64,000 nt of DNA. Source: Nymphalis io. Lineage: Eukaryota; Arthropoda; Insecta; Lepidoptera; Nymphalidae. Positions 49,571-62,372 of the stretch are shown here, piece by piece. The stretch spans positions 1,128,501 through 1,192,500 of the forward strand of contig NC_065899.1 of the NCBI RefSeq assembly GCF_905147045.1. Direction: 5' to 3'. Every line of letters begins with the position of its first letter. Position 1 is the first letter of the stretch. The translations under genes were made by a program, and so were the position numbers. The notes under the pieces are model-generated. The model was given only the letters and a program-made list of their open reading frames with translations. It had not been told where the DNA came from and made no database searches.

Positions 49571-49840
49571 ATAATAATAATAATATCCTGGGACATTTAT
49601 CACACACGGCCATCTGATCCCAAATTAAGCGTATACAAAGCTTGTGCTATGGAAACCAGACAACTGATATACTACATATACTACTTTTCTTTTGTAAATA
49701 CATACTTATATAGATAATTACACCCAGACTCAGTACAAACAGACATGTTCAGGCACACAAATGTCTGTCCTGGGTGGGAATCGAACCCACAACCTTCGGC
49801 GTGAAAGGCAAGTATCTACCAACTACGCCAACCGGCTCGT
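49571..49840 (-). repeat. tRNA-derived SINE family Y, full length
   Basis: Reversed head 'acgccaaccggctcgtcg' at the right end, B box 'gggtgggaatcgaacccac', body through 'ggccatctgatcccaaatta', and a reversed (ATT)n tail at 49567-49588. Confidence 0.9.
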
Positions 49841-51299
49841 CGATTATTAGGTTTAAGGTATGTTACAATTATTCGGTAACTTCGAACAAGTAACATCGAT
49901 CGATGTGTTTACATTAGTATATAGTATTTATGTATAAATGATGCAGGATCGCATTTAGTGTCATTTATATACTATGATTTTAATGTTATATATATATACA
50001 AACTAAGGGCTAAGTCCGAGTCCGAATAGTCCGAGGGCAGGCCCTTAAATTAATATATTCGAATAGTTTATCCATCACCACCAAAGGTACCACTACCACC
50101 GGTTCTAAATATAGTATATAGTTTTGCACCAATTATTTAGGAATGCAATTAATTTTTGCAATTAATTTAATTAAATGCAAATAAGCTATTATTCATACTG
50201 GAATGGAGATCAACGAATACCAATTCCACGATTTTTTTTTTCATATATATTATCAAGAATAAAACTTTATATTGCACTTTCTTTCATGTATTTTTAATAA
50301 AGGTCGGCGTAAGAAATTTTGCTTACAAAAGATATCATTGTATTCAGACTATGACAGCGAGTGAAAAACGTGAAAAACTGTATACAATTTTATTTCTTCC
50401 AAGTGTCGGTTTATCTAAATCGTTGAAGAAAAAAAAAATTACTTTGGATTTAATCATTTTTTTTCCGCGACGGTTGTAAACATTTATAAATCGATAAACT
50501 TCTAAATGAATACGTAATTTGACATAAATCTCAATATACACGTCAGATAGCACACACAAAAAGATAAAATAAAATACATTGAGTTACATAAAAATATATA
50601 TTATACGAATGTACTCTGTAACATGTTACGATCGAATGGCTTTCAAAATAATTTCAGTATTTATCGGAAGTAGCTGCACATTTATCGTGGCATCGAGAAA
50701 TGACTTGGATATAACGTTCATATCGTAATACATCGAATAGAACTACTGATATGCTGTGACACAGGGTTCGGTTGAACGGAAAGTATTTCGCACCATTGTA
50801 AAAACCCTTTTTATATTGTCGTATTGCACCAAATCTATTGGTTAAGTTTAAGATAGATCTAACAATGATGTTACTTGGTTGTTTCTAATAAATAATGATA
50901 AGTAAATTAACATAAACATTTTTAAAAGTTGCTATCCGTTCGTCAACGGTTGATAATGTGATATTTTAAATGTATATATAAAATTAATATATATTTTAAT
51001 AATAATAAATAATGATATCAACCGTAACAAAACATATTACAACTAACATATATTATCGAAGAATAAATCATTGGATAAGGTTTTTTCAAGCGCTTTTGAA
51101 TTTTCATTTTAAAAATATACCCCTATCATAATAACGTTAAAAAGTGACCACTGCTTAGGAATATGGATTCAACCGAGATTTACCAATATGAAACTCAGGT
51201 TTTGCTCTGCTGTAATCAATAACATTCACAATTAAATCTATAAAATTTATTTTTTAATATTATAAAAATTATTGTATATTATATAAATTGCACCTTAAA
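49841..51299. other. Gene-free AT-rich sequence
   Basis: No coding or repeat identity; 'accactaccaccggttct' at 50090-50107 may be a trace of family W. Confidence 0.35.
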
Positions 51300-52290
51300 A
51301 CAGCGTGCTGTGGCCGTCTTGAAGAGACGCGCATTTAATGTTAAGTCTGATGTGTTTTTATTATTACGTGTGTAAGTATAGTGAATGCTGATAGTCGTTT
51401 ATTAATAAAATCTGCACCGTCAAGGTGGTGTTTTATAGTGATATTTTCAAATCAAAACCTGAAAAAATGATTTTCTGACGTGAACTCATCGTCAGCATAA
51501 ACGTGTCCTCGTTTAAAATACAAGTGTAGTCCACAAGAGCAGTGTGTAGTATAGTGGGCATTGCTCGCGTTGTATAGCAAACTACATCGTATCATTAATC
51601 AACTTACTTTTTTCTGTGTAAATGCGATTTTTATTGTCCATTCGACTTGGAATCCATTTGTGTTAATGAGAGCCGCAAGGTGGCCTCGTGCGTTAATTCA
51701 ATGTCATTTCATAATAAAGTTTGTGATCGGACATCTTGTTTTTTATTCTCACAATCGCTTTGTGTAGATGAAAAAAAAAAGCGTGCGAAATCGTCAGTTG
51801 CTCGTTGAAAGCCGATCGAGTTTTGTACCTGTGTTCTGTGTTTAAGACTTCTAGTTAAAACAAGGAAATTAAGAAAATGCTATGTCCTCGAAATATCTTT
51901 TGGCGCGAATCATAAATTTCAAACGTCTTTTAAATGTAAATTATTTGAAAAATATTTTATTAATTGCAAAGTATTTCGAAACATAAATTGAACGTTATCT
52001 TAGTAATCACAAAGGTATTAATTATATATTAATAATAAGTACGAACAGAATAACGAAAGGTTTTAGTAGTAGTGATAAAAAAATATGAAAATTCTACAAT
52101 GATTAAATATAAGTATCTTATAAAGTTAAAACAACACAATTTCATAAACCCATCGAGTTCCTAATTAAGTTTTCAAGCCTCTAAAAATGACTATCGAACG
52201 TGGCTGGTAAGTGTGCGCCCGCGCCGGCGACGGTGACGCTGCAGTATGCACCGGCGCCGGCGCTCCGCTGGTATTCGGTGATTGCTTAGG
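51300..52290 (+). promoter_or_regulatory. Possible first exon/promoter of an unknown transcript
   Basis: About 900 bp of repeat-free, mixed-composition sequence ends in an ATG (52187-52189, context aaaATGa) and a consensus donor 20 bp later, GGCTG|gtaagtgtg (52207). A GC-rich stretch (52215-52270) follows, like the start of a first intron. A transcript from here would start about 44 kb downstream of optix. No downstream exon is identifiable, so this is a weak prediction. Confidence 0.22.
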
Positions 52291-54068
52291 ACATTCCCAC
52301 CGAACATTCTCACCATTAACACTTGTTAGCGTCAGGGAAAGTTCTAGAATGTGCTGGAATTTACTGGATTATCGTTTTACTGTTTCGGAATGTGAACATT
52401 TTAATCAATTTCCTTCCGTTACTATCATTAATAAAGTATGTGTTCAAAATTCAAAGGTCTGGAATACATTGCGGTTTTACCAATAAAGAACATTTATATA
52501 AATGCTTTAGTTATTAGGTACTCGAAAATCTATCGAGAACATGATCTAAAAAAATTTATAACCTAATGATTTTTCTGTAACAAATATTGTAATGGATTCG
52601 TGTGGATTGTTACCAAAGTATAGAATATAGTCTTAAAATGCAGGTAATGGAATTTTGTAGGTATAAATCCTTGTAGATCTAATTTAGTAAATATTGTAAA
52701 TGTATTTTTCAGTTGTGCTCTAACCTTTTATTTAATTGCTAGGAAAAGCAAACACTTTATGTAGATCAAAAAATACATTTTGATTAAATTTAGTCGTCGA
52801 ACAAAATAAACTTGATTCGCTAAATAAATTAAATTATAAAAAATAATTTATATATATAATAATAATATAAATATTTTTTTTTATTTTATAATTGCAATAC
52901 CTTCAACTGTCACACAATAAAACAACTGTCCGACATTCGCATACGTGAAATCCTTCGTACGTTTTTAAATATATATTTATATTTACTAAAAACTTTACCT
53001 TTTCCTTAATCGTTGAGTATCAATGTGAAAAGTCAATTAAAATCAAATTTATAACTAATATAATTAAAAATATATGTATGAACAAAACGATACGAATTCG
53101 TGATCAAAAATTCGGACAGTCCAAATAAGACGTTATCCATCAAGTTCTTATTAAAGAACGTGTAGGCCCGACTCGATCCGTCGGGTCGGGTCACGCTGCG
53201 AGATGCTATCTGGTTCGAGTGCTGATCCGACTGTTACTGTGACGGCAAGTGGTGAAATGGTAACTTTATATTGATTAATAGACATCCCTTTGTTTATCGA
53301 CGTTTTCTATTCCTTTTGATATATACATATAAGAATGTTTTTATGAATACTGAATAATATCTATTAGAAATACGTATTCATTTATATAATATAGATTTTG
53401 TACGGCAACGTAGAATAGTGTTGTTATCTAGTATTGTTACCGCTATAAAAAGTTAATATAAATTTTACTATAAGTCAATCTTAAGTTTGACATTAAGTGA
53501 TTATCGAAGATCAAACATCAGGATATTTCGTAGCTGTCATGGCCGCTGACGCCGGTCATGACGCCGGTCATGACGCCGATGACGCCAAACATAAATACTG
53601 ATCGAAAGATATATTGAATTAGATATGTAAAGATATTGAGGTATCGTGTTATTTTTATTATAGGGTTATTTTGATTTCGAACGAAATTCGAAGAACGTTA
53701 CAAATATTTAGTGAACTCCGTATTCAATATGTCGACTTATAGCTTTTTTTTATTATAAAAAAAAGGAATTATAATATATTTAAGTAAAATACAATACATT
53801 TTATAGATTTAATTATTTTATGTAATTTTATAATTACTTTTAATACCTAGCGTCTCTGTGTAATACTGTGTAATACGTATTGATTTTTTAAATAATCTAA
53901 ATTCACATATGAGTTATCCAACTTGGCTCTTGTATGCTGTTTTGAACCGTCATTATCTAAGTTAAAAGTGAAGTTAATATCGACTTAGAATTCGAATTGA
54001 ATCGAGAAGAACCGCTTAGGAATTCTTTCTTTGGAAGAATTCAGTAAAAGTACATACCTACGTATATA
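52291..54068. other. Gene-free; one GC-rich patch at 53165-53250
   Basis: AT-rich apart from 53165-53250 ('cgtcgggtcgggtcacgc') and a minisatellite at 53548. No coding support. Confidence 0.35.
53548..53586. repeat. Short GC-rich minisatellite
   Basis: Two perfect 12-bp units 'gacgccggtcat' followed by shortened units 'gacgccgat' and 'gacgcc'. Confidence 0.85.
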
Positions 54069-54335
54069 TTTTTTTTTTTTTATAGAATAGGAAGGCGGAC
54101 GAGCATATGGGCCACCTGATGGTAAGTGGTCACCAACGCTCTTAGACATTAGCAGTGTAAGAAATGTCAACCATCGCTTACATATCCAATGCGCCACCAA
54201 CCTTGGGAACTAAGATTTTATGTCCCTTGTGCCTGTTATTACACTGGCTCACTCACCCTTCAAACCGGAACACAACAATATCTGATGAGTGGGTGGTACC
54301 TACCCAGACGAGCTTGCACAAAGCCCTACCACCAG
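54069..54335 (-). repeat. Family X, full length
   Basis: Poly(T), then 'atagaataggaaggcggacg' to 'caaagccctaccaccagtaa'. The stretch 'accaagtactgctgttttgc' present in other copies is deleted. Confidence 0.9.
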
Positions 54336-54345
54336 TAAGTATAAT

Positions 54346-54388
54346 ATATACTTATATATTAATATATAATATTAATATATAAGTATAT
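54346..54388. repeat. AT palindrome with 20-bp perfect arms
   Basis: Arms 54346-54365 and 54369-54388 around a 3-nt loop, lying directly beyond the 5' end of the family X copy. Confidence 0.85.
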
Positions 54389-54514
54389 TAATATTATGAG
54401 TACACGATTTTTTTATGAACTTCACTATTCAGATCATAAATCACAGAAGACCGTAAAACGTCATCCCTTGCTTATAACAGAGGGTATTTGCTACGTAATA
54501 TTTTTGGCGATTTG

Positions 54515-54728
54515 CCAAACGGGCCTCTCTTGATGGTAAGTTGTCACCACGGCCTTACCTAAAAAAAAATTAACCATTCTATAAATAGCCAATACGATAC
54601 CAACATTGGAAACTAAGATACAAGGGACATTATGTCCTATTCACCATGTTACACTGGCGCACTCACCCTTCAAACTGTAACCCTCCCAAGTGTTACTGTT
54701 TGATGGCCTCACCACCAAATAAAGATTG
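54515..54728 (-). repeat. Family X, diverged, with a local inversion
   Basis: 'cttgatggtaagttgtcacc' to 'tcaccaccaaataaa'. At 54620-54638 'acaagggacattatgtcct' contains an inverted copy of the family's 'tgtcccttgtg' segment. Confidence 0.75.
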
Positions 54729-55097
54729 AGTTATAACGTTCAAATAAACAATTTATAGTTATGATAATAAATGTTAATAGTATACAATTGTGTAGAAGTA
54801 GTAATTATTTCAAATTAATGTAATTAGAACATGAAATAGCAGCAATTACTACAGATAAAACATACAATTACAACAATAAATCAAATAAACACAAATTATT
54901 TACTACTTCAAAGAACGAGCTGTGCTCGGCTCTAATTAAATTAATTATAAGAAAAAATGATTTTTTATTAAAAATTGCATTATTTTCAGGAAAATCACTT
55001 AAATAGATTAATTTTAAAAGTAATATCTTATATACAAAATTTGAGACAAATCGTTTGAGCTCTTGTGATCTTATAAATGTATATAATAAACTGTATT
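54729..55097. other. Gene-free AT-rich sequence
   Basis: Nothing recognisable between two family X copies. Confidence 0.35.
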
Positions 55098-55395
55098 TTA
55101 CTGGTGGTAGGGCTTTGTGCAAGCCCGTCTGGGTAGGTACCACCCACTCATCAGATATTCTACCGCAAAACAGCAATACTTGATATTGTTGTGTTCCGGT
55201 TTGAAGGGTGAGTGAGCCAGTGTAATTACAGGCACAAGGGACATAAAATCTTAGTTCCCAAGGTTGGTGGCGCATTGGCTATAAGCGATGGTTGACATTT
55301 CTTACAATGCCAATGTCTAAGGGCGTTTGGTGACCACTTACCATCAGGTGGCCCACATGCTCGTCCACCTTCCTATTCTATAAAAAAAAAACATA
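55098..55395 (+). repeat. Family X, full length, well preserved
   Basis: 'tactggtggtagggctttgt' to 'ttcctattctataaaaaaaa'. Confidence 0.92.
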
Positions 55396-55446
55396 AATGA
55401 GCAATTTAGTTATATAATAAATATATTATAATTTTACATGATTAAA

Positions 55447-55505
55447 TTAAATTCAAAGTTACCACCGGAACATAAATCCTACCGAGAAGAACCGACAATT
55501 AACAA
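55447..55505 (+). repeat. Interspersed repeat family W fragment
   Basis: 'attcaaagttaccaccggaa' and 'ctaccgagaagaaccgacaa' match 46137-46212. Confidence 0.5.
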
Positions 55506-56096
55506 AACTTATCTTTTATAAAAACATAAATTAGATAAATATATTACTTGAACACAAATTAATTATTACATAGGTATAGGTATTTCTTGCGTGGAAATAA
55601 ACTAAATCTAACTTCAAGCTTTTTTGTCATCTATATTACCTTTTATTGACTAAAGAGTATTTAGTATTATTTATATAAATAAATGAAAGAAACGCTTGTC
55701 TATAATTTCAAAACAACTCTCTTTTTTTAATATGGCTATTTGTGAGTTACGAAAACTAAAACTCTCATTTCTATTATAGACCGTTGCTAGCTAATAATTT
55801 AAATATTTTATAAGTACAATTAAATAGGCACTATGTACGTGAAACGAAAGTTTTTCGTCACAAATCGATTTATTTATTTTATTAATATTATTTAACCATG
55901 AGAATTATTTTTTGTAAGTAAGTTAAAAGTATTTGCTGGATATATAAACGTGAAAGTAAATAATAAAGCGAATATGAAAGATACATATAAAATATACGTA
56001 ATTTAGTAGATATCCGGCTAATATTATATAACGAAAATACATCCTCTCTTACTATTAAATTGATTAGTATATAGTACATTCTTATGAAGCGTATGT
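55506..56096. other. Gene-free AT-rich sequence
   Basis: Nothing recognisable. Confidence 0.35.
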
Positions 56097-56410
56097 ATTT
56101 TTTTTATAGAATAGGACGGCGGACGAGTCTATGGGCCACCTGATGGTAAGTGGTCACCAACGCCCATAGACATTGGCATTGTAAGAAATGTTAAACATCG
56201 CTTACATCACCAAAGCGCCACCAATCTTGGGAACTAAGATGTTATGTCCCTTGTGCCTGTAATTACACTGGATGACTCACCCTTCAAACCGGAACACAAC
56301 AATACCAAGTACTGCTGTTTTTGCGGTAGAATATCTGATGAGTGGGTGGTACCTACCCAGACGAGCTTGCACAAAGCCCTACATAGCCTTACATAGCCCT
56401 TGCACCAGTA
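56097..56410 (-). repeat. Family X, full length, well preserved
   Basis: Poly(T) 'tttttttatagaataggacg' to 'cttgcacaaagccctaca'. A short duplication of 'tacatagcc' lies near the family 5' end (56380-56402). Confidence 0.92.
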
Positions 56411-57084
56411 TATGAGAGCAATAAGATGTAGGGAGCGTAATGGTGAAAGCGGTGATTGAAAAGGCTTTTTGACTATTTGTGAAGATACAACGGTGTGTCA
56501 TCGTCACTGCTGAAATAAAAACCTTGTTCTTGAATCGGTAACATTAGTTTGATGTGTAGACGAAAATTAGTTAAAAAACATAAAATAGTAAGAATCGTTT
56601 TCATTACTTTATAAATCATTAAAGAATAATATATTAAAAATGTTAATGCAAAGCATAAACAAAACGCTAATTTAAAATCTAATAAAATAGCACGTCTAAT
56701 AAATTGATTTCTGTTCAGAGTTAATACATTTCGAAATGACCTCGCTAGTTTTTACCATATTACCATAAGAACCGACAATTTATCCATCACATCGCCAATA
56801 AGGCATAAGATAAGTGGGATTATTTATGTGCAATAGTTGATGTAATCGCAGTTAATTTATAAGGTCTTCGAGTCGGTTCAGCTGAAAAACCGGCATTTCC
56901 TTATCGAGTAATTATAACTGTTTGGACGAAATCGGTACCGCTCGCTGAACGAGAATTTATATAAAAAAATTAAGTAACTATAATTAATAAATGTTTTTTT
57001 TTTTAATTTTATACAAAGTATAAATTAGTATTTGTGAAGGGAGAGTTTGTCTGTTTTTATAACTATTATATAATAGTTTTTATT
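56411..57084. other. Gene-free sequence
   Basis: AT-rich with mixed composition at 56860-56960. No repeat identity. Confidence 0.35.
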
Positions 57085-57200
57085 CTGAGAACGGTGTAAT
57101 TACACCGGCACACTCACCCTTCAGAACCAAAACAGAGACGTAAAAAAGTAAGAATGTTTTGCGATAGAATAACTAGATGGATATGGAGCACCATGTGTGG
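57085..57200 (-). repeat. Family X, short degraded fragment
   Basis: 'ttacaccggcacactcaccc' and 'tttgcgatagaataactaga' retain family X spacing. Confidence 0.5.
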
Positions 57201-57587
57201 ATGTGAAACTAATATAAAAAATAGTAAAAAAACATATATAAGTTTTTTTCAATTATAAATGATAATGTTTCCTTGCTGGATAAAAATGTGAAAATGAGAT
57301 ACAAGCATACTATTTGTAAACTTTCCTTAGCCCTAATATATTGTGTATAAATTTATAAAATAGAAATATAATGTGTTAAGAAGACGGATTGTTCTCGCCG
57401 GTTAAAAACTCACTCGGTGCCTCGATTAAAGGTAATCGGATGTCTTGCTGACACCGTTTATGTAACTAAGTGTATTGTTAATGATTTGCTGTTGAATTAA
57501 ACATACAGTTTTGATTAGTTTTGTGAAAAAACTTAGATGTTGATTGTAATGAACTACCTATGTCCTCATATATTTTTTATGTTGTAT

Positions 57588-57832
57588 GAGGACTAGCAAA
57601 TAGGCCACCTGATGTTAAGTGGTCACCACCACCCATAGACATTGGCGATGTAAGAAATATTAACAATTCCTAACATCGTTAATGCGCCGCTAACATTGGG
57701 AACGAAAATGTTATGACCCTTGTGCCTACAGTTACACTGTCCCACTCACCCTTCAAACTGGAACGCAACAATACTGTCTTGTTGTTTAGTAGTAAAATAC
57801 CTGATAAGTGGGAGGTACCTACCCAGACGGGC
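57588..57832 (-). repeat. Family X, moderately diverged
   Basis: 'aggccacctgatgttaagtg' to 'gaggtacctacccagacggg'; the terminal poly(T) is missing. Confidence 0.85.
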
Positions 57833-58932
57833 TAAAATATATATATATTTTAGTACTATTTTTACTATTTTCAAATTCAAATTATTTCAAATTTAATTTA
57901 TTTTCTAGATTTCCTTCAGATTTGTCGGGACTTTAAGTTTGAAGTATAATATAATGTAATATATTAAAATTAAACTTGTTTATTTCCCATAGCTATGTAT
58001 GTGTACCGTTGACTTATTGAGGCTAGAAAGATGTATCATTTAGTTTGAATAGCCAAAACACGTCACAGCGTAGGTAATTCCGACCAATGTTAATTGAGCG
58101 AGATTACCGTTACATTATTAGACATTACAAGTATAGATTATAGTTATTTTTAACGATTGAATCAATGTGATGGCAAAAAACTTCGCTAACCATCACTAAG
58201 AACCCGTATTTCAATTCAGCTGACCGATATAAGGCGTTCTCGATAACAAATAATAAAAACATCTTAATAAGAGACGAGAAGATGGATCGACAGAAATCGC
58301 CCGTCATCTCAGCGCTACAAAAACGCGTATATCGGTAACACAATCTATGGATATTAAACATATAATACAAACAATGCTATGTTGATTGAAACGTCAGCGA
58401 AGGACCGATTGATTCCAGCGGGCCATTGTAATTATTAAGAGCGTAATTACGCCATGCTGCGTTCAATTCTTTTTTTTTTTCAAACAGATCACGATGATTC
58501 GGTCGTTTTCGGCCAGTGTTTTAATATCGATTTCCATATAAAGGCTTGTTCGATAAAAAATGATTATTTTCTTTTTTATTGGACGTGTCAGATCGGACGT
58601 GAATGGATTGCACTGGATTATGTCTGTTTTGAATGTCATTTAGAATGTATAATGCTATTGGGACAATCGAATTGGTAGTTGATACGAGTATTAACGTTTG
58701 TCCGTTTGTCAAGCTTTATACAATAACTTTGATATGATGAGTATATTTTATTTATAACTTTAATAAATATGAATAAAAATAGTGTATTTTTTATTTAAAA
58801 CAATCTGAATTATTTAACTATAAATAACTTGAGATTAATATTTTCATGCAATACTTATTATATATTATTGTCAAATGAAAACGATTAGATTATAACATAA
58901 TTCAATTTAGTTATGTATCTATCCAATCCTTA
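57833..58932. other. Gene-free sequence; mixed composition at 58380-58680
   Basis: 58380-58680 is balanced in composition and repeat-free ('gattcggtcgttttcggcca', 'gatcggacgtgaatgg'). It could be regulatory; there is no coding evidence beyond a chance 74-codon frame. Confidence 0.35.
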
Positions 58933-59225
58933 TTTACTGGTGTTAGAGCTTTGTGCAAGCTCGTGTGGATAGGTACCACCCACTCATCAGATATTCTACG
59001 CAAAACAGCAGTACTTGGTATTGTTGTGTTCCGGTTTGAAGGGTGAGTCATCCAGTGTAATTACAGGCACAAGGGACATAACATCTTAGTTCCCAAGATT
59101 GCTGGTGCTTTGGTGATGTAAGCGATGGTTAACATTTCTTACAATGCCAATGTTTATGGGCGTTGGTGACCACTTACCATCAGGTGGCCCATATGCTAGC
59201 CCACCTTCCTATTCTATAAAAAAAA
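58933..59225 (+). repeat. Family X, full length
   Basis: 'tactggtgttagagctttgt' to 'ttcctattctataaaaaaaa'. Confidence 0.9.
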
Positions 59226-59859
59226 TATATATTAATTAACCTTACTCCATAGAATAAATATAACACAATGGAATAATTCTATACAATATATAACAAAAAT
59301 AATGATAGATTTCTTTAAATAGAACTTCTTGAAAATGTGTCTTTACTGTCTACTACTTAACCCTGCGTTTAATATTTGCGTAAATATAAAATAATGTTCA
59401 TTGTAAACATACAGGTTTTTTAATTAATTTCCAATTTTTTCTTTTATATCTATATTCTAAGGTTCGTGTATAATAGTGTACCAAGCATATAAGCATATAA
59501 ACTTTGGCCCCTTCCTCTCGTTTAGCTGGACTCAAAAATAATTATAAAATATTTTTTTTTAAATTAAAACAAAATTATAAAAACACCATACATACTCCAT
59601 ATACATGGAAGAATAACCGTCCAGTCAAGATTGATTATAAATGTCCCACCAAAAAGCAAAATTCTCCGTGTAAGACTTATTCAACCTCTGTGCTTCAATA
59701 CGTGTTGGTTTAGTAATAGTAATATTTCTTGTTGTAAACCATAAATATATAAATTTTACAATAATATAAACGCTTAAAGCACACTAATGCGGTCTTATCG
59801 CTTAGTAGCGATCTCTTCCAGAAAACCTTTTGGGCTAGAAACTAATTCAATATAAATTT
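59226..59859. other. Gene-free AT-rich sequence
   Basis: Nothing recognisable. Confidence 0.35.
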
Positions 59860-60006
59860 CGTGGTGGATACACATTGGGCAGAATTGCAATACGTGTAGG
59901 TATACTCAATAAGCACATGAAAACTCAGTTGTACTTGTCCAGGTTCGAACCCGCTATCTTCGATTAAAATTAAAGTTACTATACACACTGAGCTATCGCG
60001 GCTCTA
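59860..60006 (-). repeat. Metulj-like SINE (family M), head half, diverged
   Basis: 'aagcacatgaaaactcagtt', B-box-like 'ccaggttcgaacccgc' and reversed head 'actgagctatcgcggctc'. Confidence 0.7.
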
Positions 60007-60030
60007 CAAACCTTATAGATTTATGATGAC

Positions 60031-60262
60031 GAGCCGGTTGGCGTCGTTGGTAGATACTTGCCTTTCACGCCGAAGGTTTTGGGTTCGATTTCCACCCAGG
60101 ACAGACATTTGTATGCATGAACATGTTTGTTTGTCCTGAGCCTGATTGTAATTATCTATGTAAGTATGAATTTACAAAAGAAAAATTTACAAAGCTTAAT
60201 TTGGGATCAGATGGCCGTGTGTGAAAAATGTCCCACGATATTATTATTATTATTATTTATAA
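60031..60262 (+). repeat. tRNA-derived SINE family Y, shortened body
   Basis: Head 'gagccggttggcgtcgttgg', B box 'gggttcgatttccaccc', body 'gtttgtcctgagcctgattg', end 'atgtcccacgatattattat'. About 50 bp of the usual body between the 'tttacaaaag' and 'aagcttaat' blocks is missing. Confidence 0.88.
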
Positions 60263-60756
60263 TATTAGTAAGTAAAATTTATAATTATACGTTAAAAACA
60301 TACCCTCTAAAAATTCCTATATAAATGTTCTCCGTAATCGGTTAAAACTGTCTATCTGTTATAAATAAGCTAATGACTGATCAAAAAACAAACTAACGTT
60401 TCAATTTTGACTGCCGCGTGGTGGCGATGACTGGCGGGTTTTGAAAATCCTAAGGTACTGAACACACCTACGCGATCGAGCGAGGCGATAGCCACAAAAA
60501 TATAATTTGGTTATAAAATTACGCCACTTGGTTATTATAACTCACTAACTTACAGTGCAATGCTTTTATATATACTTACTATTTTATATCAGTAGCACGT
60601 TTTGTTAAAAATATCAATTGTAAATTAAATTAATAATTTCGATCAGTTTTTCCGGTTTTTCTAAATTTTACGATACATCATACATTTAAATTTGTTATAA
60701 AAATTTTAATGTAAATAAATTCTACGAAAATAATAAAATTAATTTTTTTATGTAAG
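60263..60756. other. Gene-free sequence
   Basis: 60410-60500 is GC-richer ('actgccgcgtggtggcgatg') and unexplained; the rest is AT-rich. Confidence 0.35.
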
Positions 60757-60995
60757 AGGGGGACAAACAAGCAGGAGGCTCACCGGATGGAAAGTGACTA
60801 CCACCACCCATGGACACCTGCAACACCCGAGGGCTTGCAGGTGCGTTGTCGGCCCATTAGGAAAGAGTACGCTTTTTTCTTGAGGGTTTCTATTTCATCG
60901 CTTCAGAAAAGTCGCTGGCGAAAGCTGGTTCCACAGAGTAGTTGTGCGAGGCATGCCTTAAAAATAGCGCTTTTTTGGATTTCCATGAAAGCATG
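60757..60995 (-). mobile_element. Jockey-type LINE 3' end
   Basis: On the minus strand the sequence passes through broken-frame remnants of the LINE C-terminus ('gtggaaccagctttcgccag', 'ctcaagaaaaaagcgtact') into 'ggtagtcactttccatccgg', 'tgagcctcctgcttgtttgt' and a poly(A)-like end at 60740-60757. The motif order matches 43085-43640, but it is a different subfamily. Confidence 0.6.
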
Positions 60996-62372
60996 ATTGA
61001 TTTCTTACAATGTTTTAATTCTTAACAAATATTCAACATTAATTTTAAGTGGTTATGTAATTTTTTTATTAATCGTAATTTTTTTGAGACTTTTGTCCAT
61101 TTAGACATGTCAGCCCCATCGTACCCATATTAAATAATGTTCGCCCAGTTACAGTGGTGAAAATTTGGGAAAACGAATACGAATTTGCATGTTTCGAATA
61201 TATTTTTCTAATCTTATAATAAATTATCTATATTAATAACAAACACTCATGTTTGTCAAGAGCTACTGAACAAAAGAAGCGGTCGGTTGACACACGTAAA
61301 AATTGTGCTGAACTGTTTTGTCTTTGCCTTTTTAAATACAGTACCGCTTTGAACTAGCTTTGAACTTTACGAAAAAACTTACGACGCCAGCAAGAACGGA
61401 TAGAAAAAAAGTGGGGCGTGCGGTAAAATATATTGATATATTATGCGCAGTACGGATGGATCGATCGCTTCGCTCGTATTGTATTATAATATCTATTTAG
61501 ATATCATTATTTTAAAAAATATCATGGGGTAGACCTCAATCATACCCGTTCGCAGTCAACGGGGGCGACTTCTTCATACGTTTATAGATATAAATTGCGA
61601 CAACAATGAATTATTTAAAAATACTCTTTACTTGAATAAGTTTAAGCATCCTTAAGCATAAAAGTTTCATTGTCGGTTTATATTATAAAAAAATCGAAGC
61701 ATTTATCTGCTAAGAGTTTATCTCCTAAACTCATTGAAGCAGTATTTTCTTTATAAACCTTTACAATAACGATATTTTTTAAAAATATAAGTGTTCTCGA
61801 GCTGCAAAAAATGTTATATAAAATCATTATACAGCAATAAATGAAATTGACTAACATAGCCTAAAGACGGCATGTTCATGAATTCAATTTTAAAGATTTA
61901 ACCCAGACCGAGCACTGTGAGTATATTGTACCAATCATAATGTAATACGTTAAATCTGCAGATCACGGTTATATTGAAAATTCATTGGGATTTTTTGTTA
62001 AGAAGTTCTCACTAGCAGACTGGAATTTGCACGTAAGCGGTGTTTATGCTTCCATGCCCCAGAAATAAGTCGGTGCGCCGGATTGTCGTGTTGTAGGCGT
62101 TTCACCTCCTAAACAACATATCGGAAAATCGTTATTTTTTACCGATAAGTTCAAATTGATTTATTTATATTATACCCATTTATAATTCTTATTTAAATAT
62201 TTTAGTAACTATACATCGTGATTTGAAAATAATGTCATCGCAAGTACCAGTCGCATTGTTTAATTAGTAGCGTAATTTTAATCAAACAGTTAGAGAAAAC
62301 AATAGTTTTTTTTTAGATAAATAATAATTTCTTCTTACCGTATTTTAAGCTATGCATGTGTGTGTTGACAAA
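60996..62372. other. Gene-free sequence
   Basis: Mostly AT-rich. Mixed segments at 61340-61480, 61530-61590 and 62020-62120 have no repeat identity here. Confidence 0.35.
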
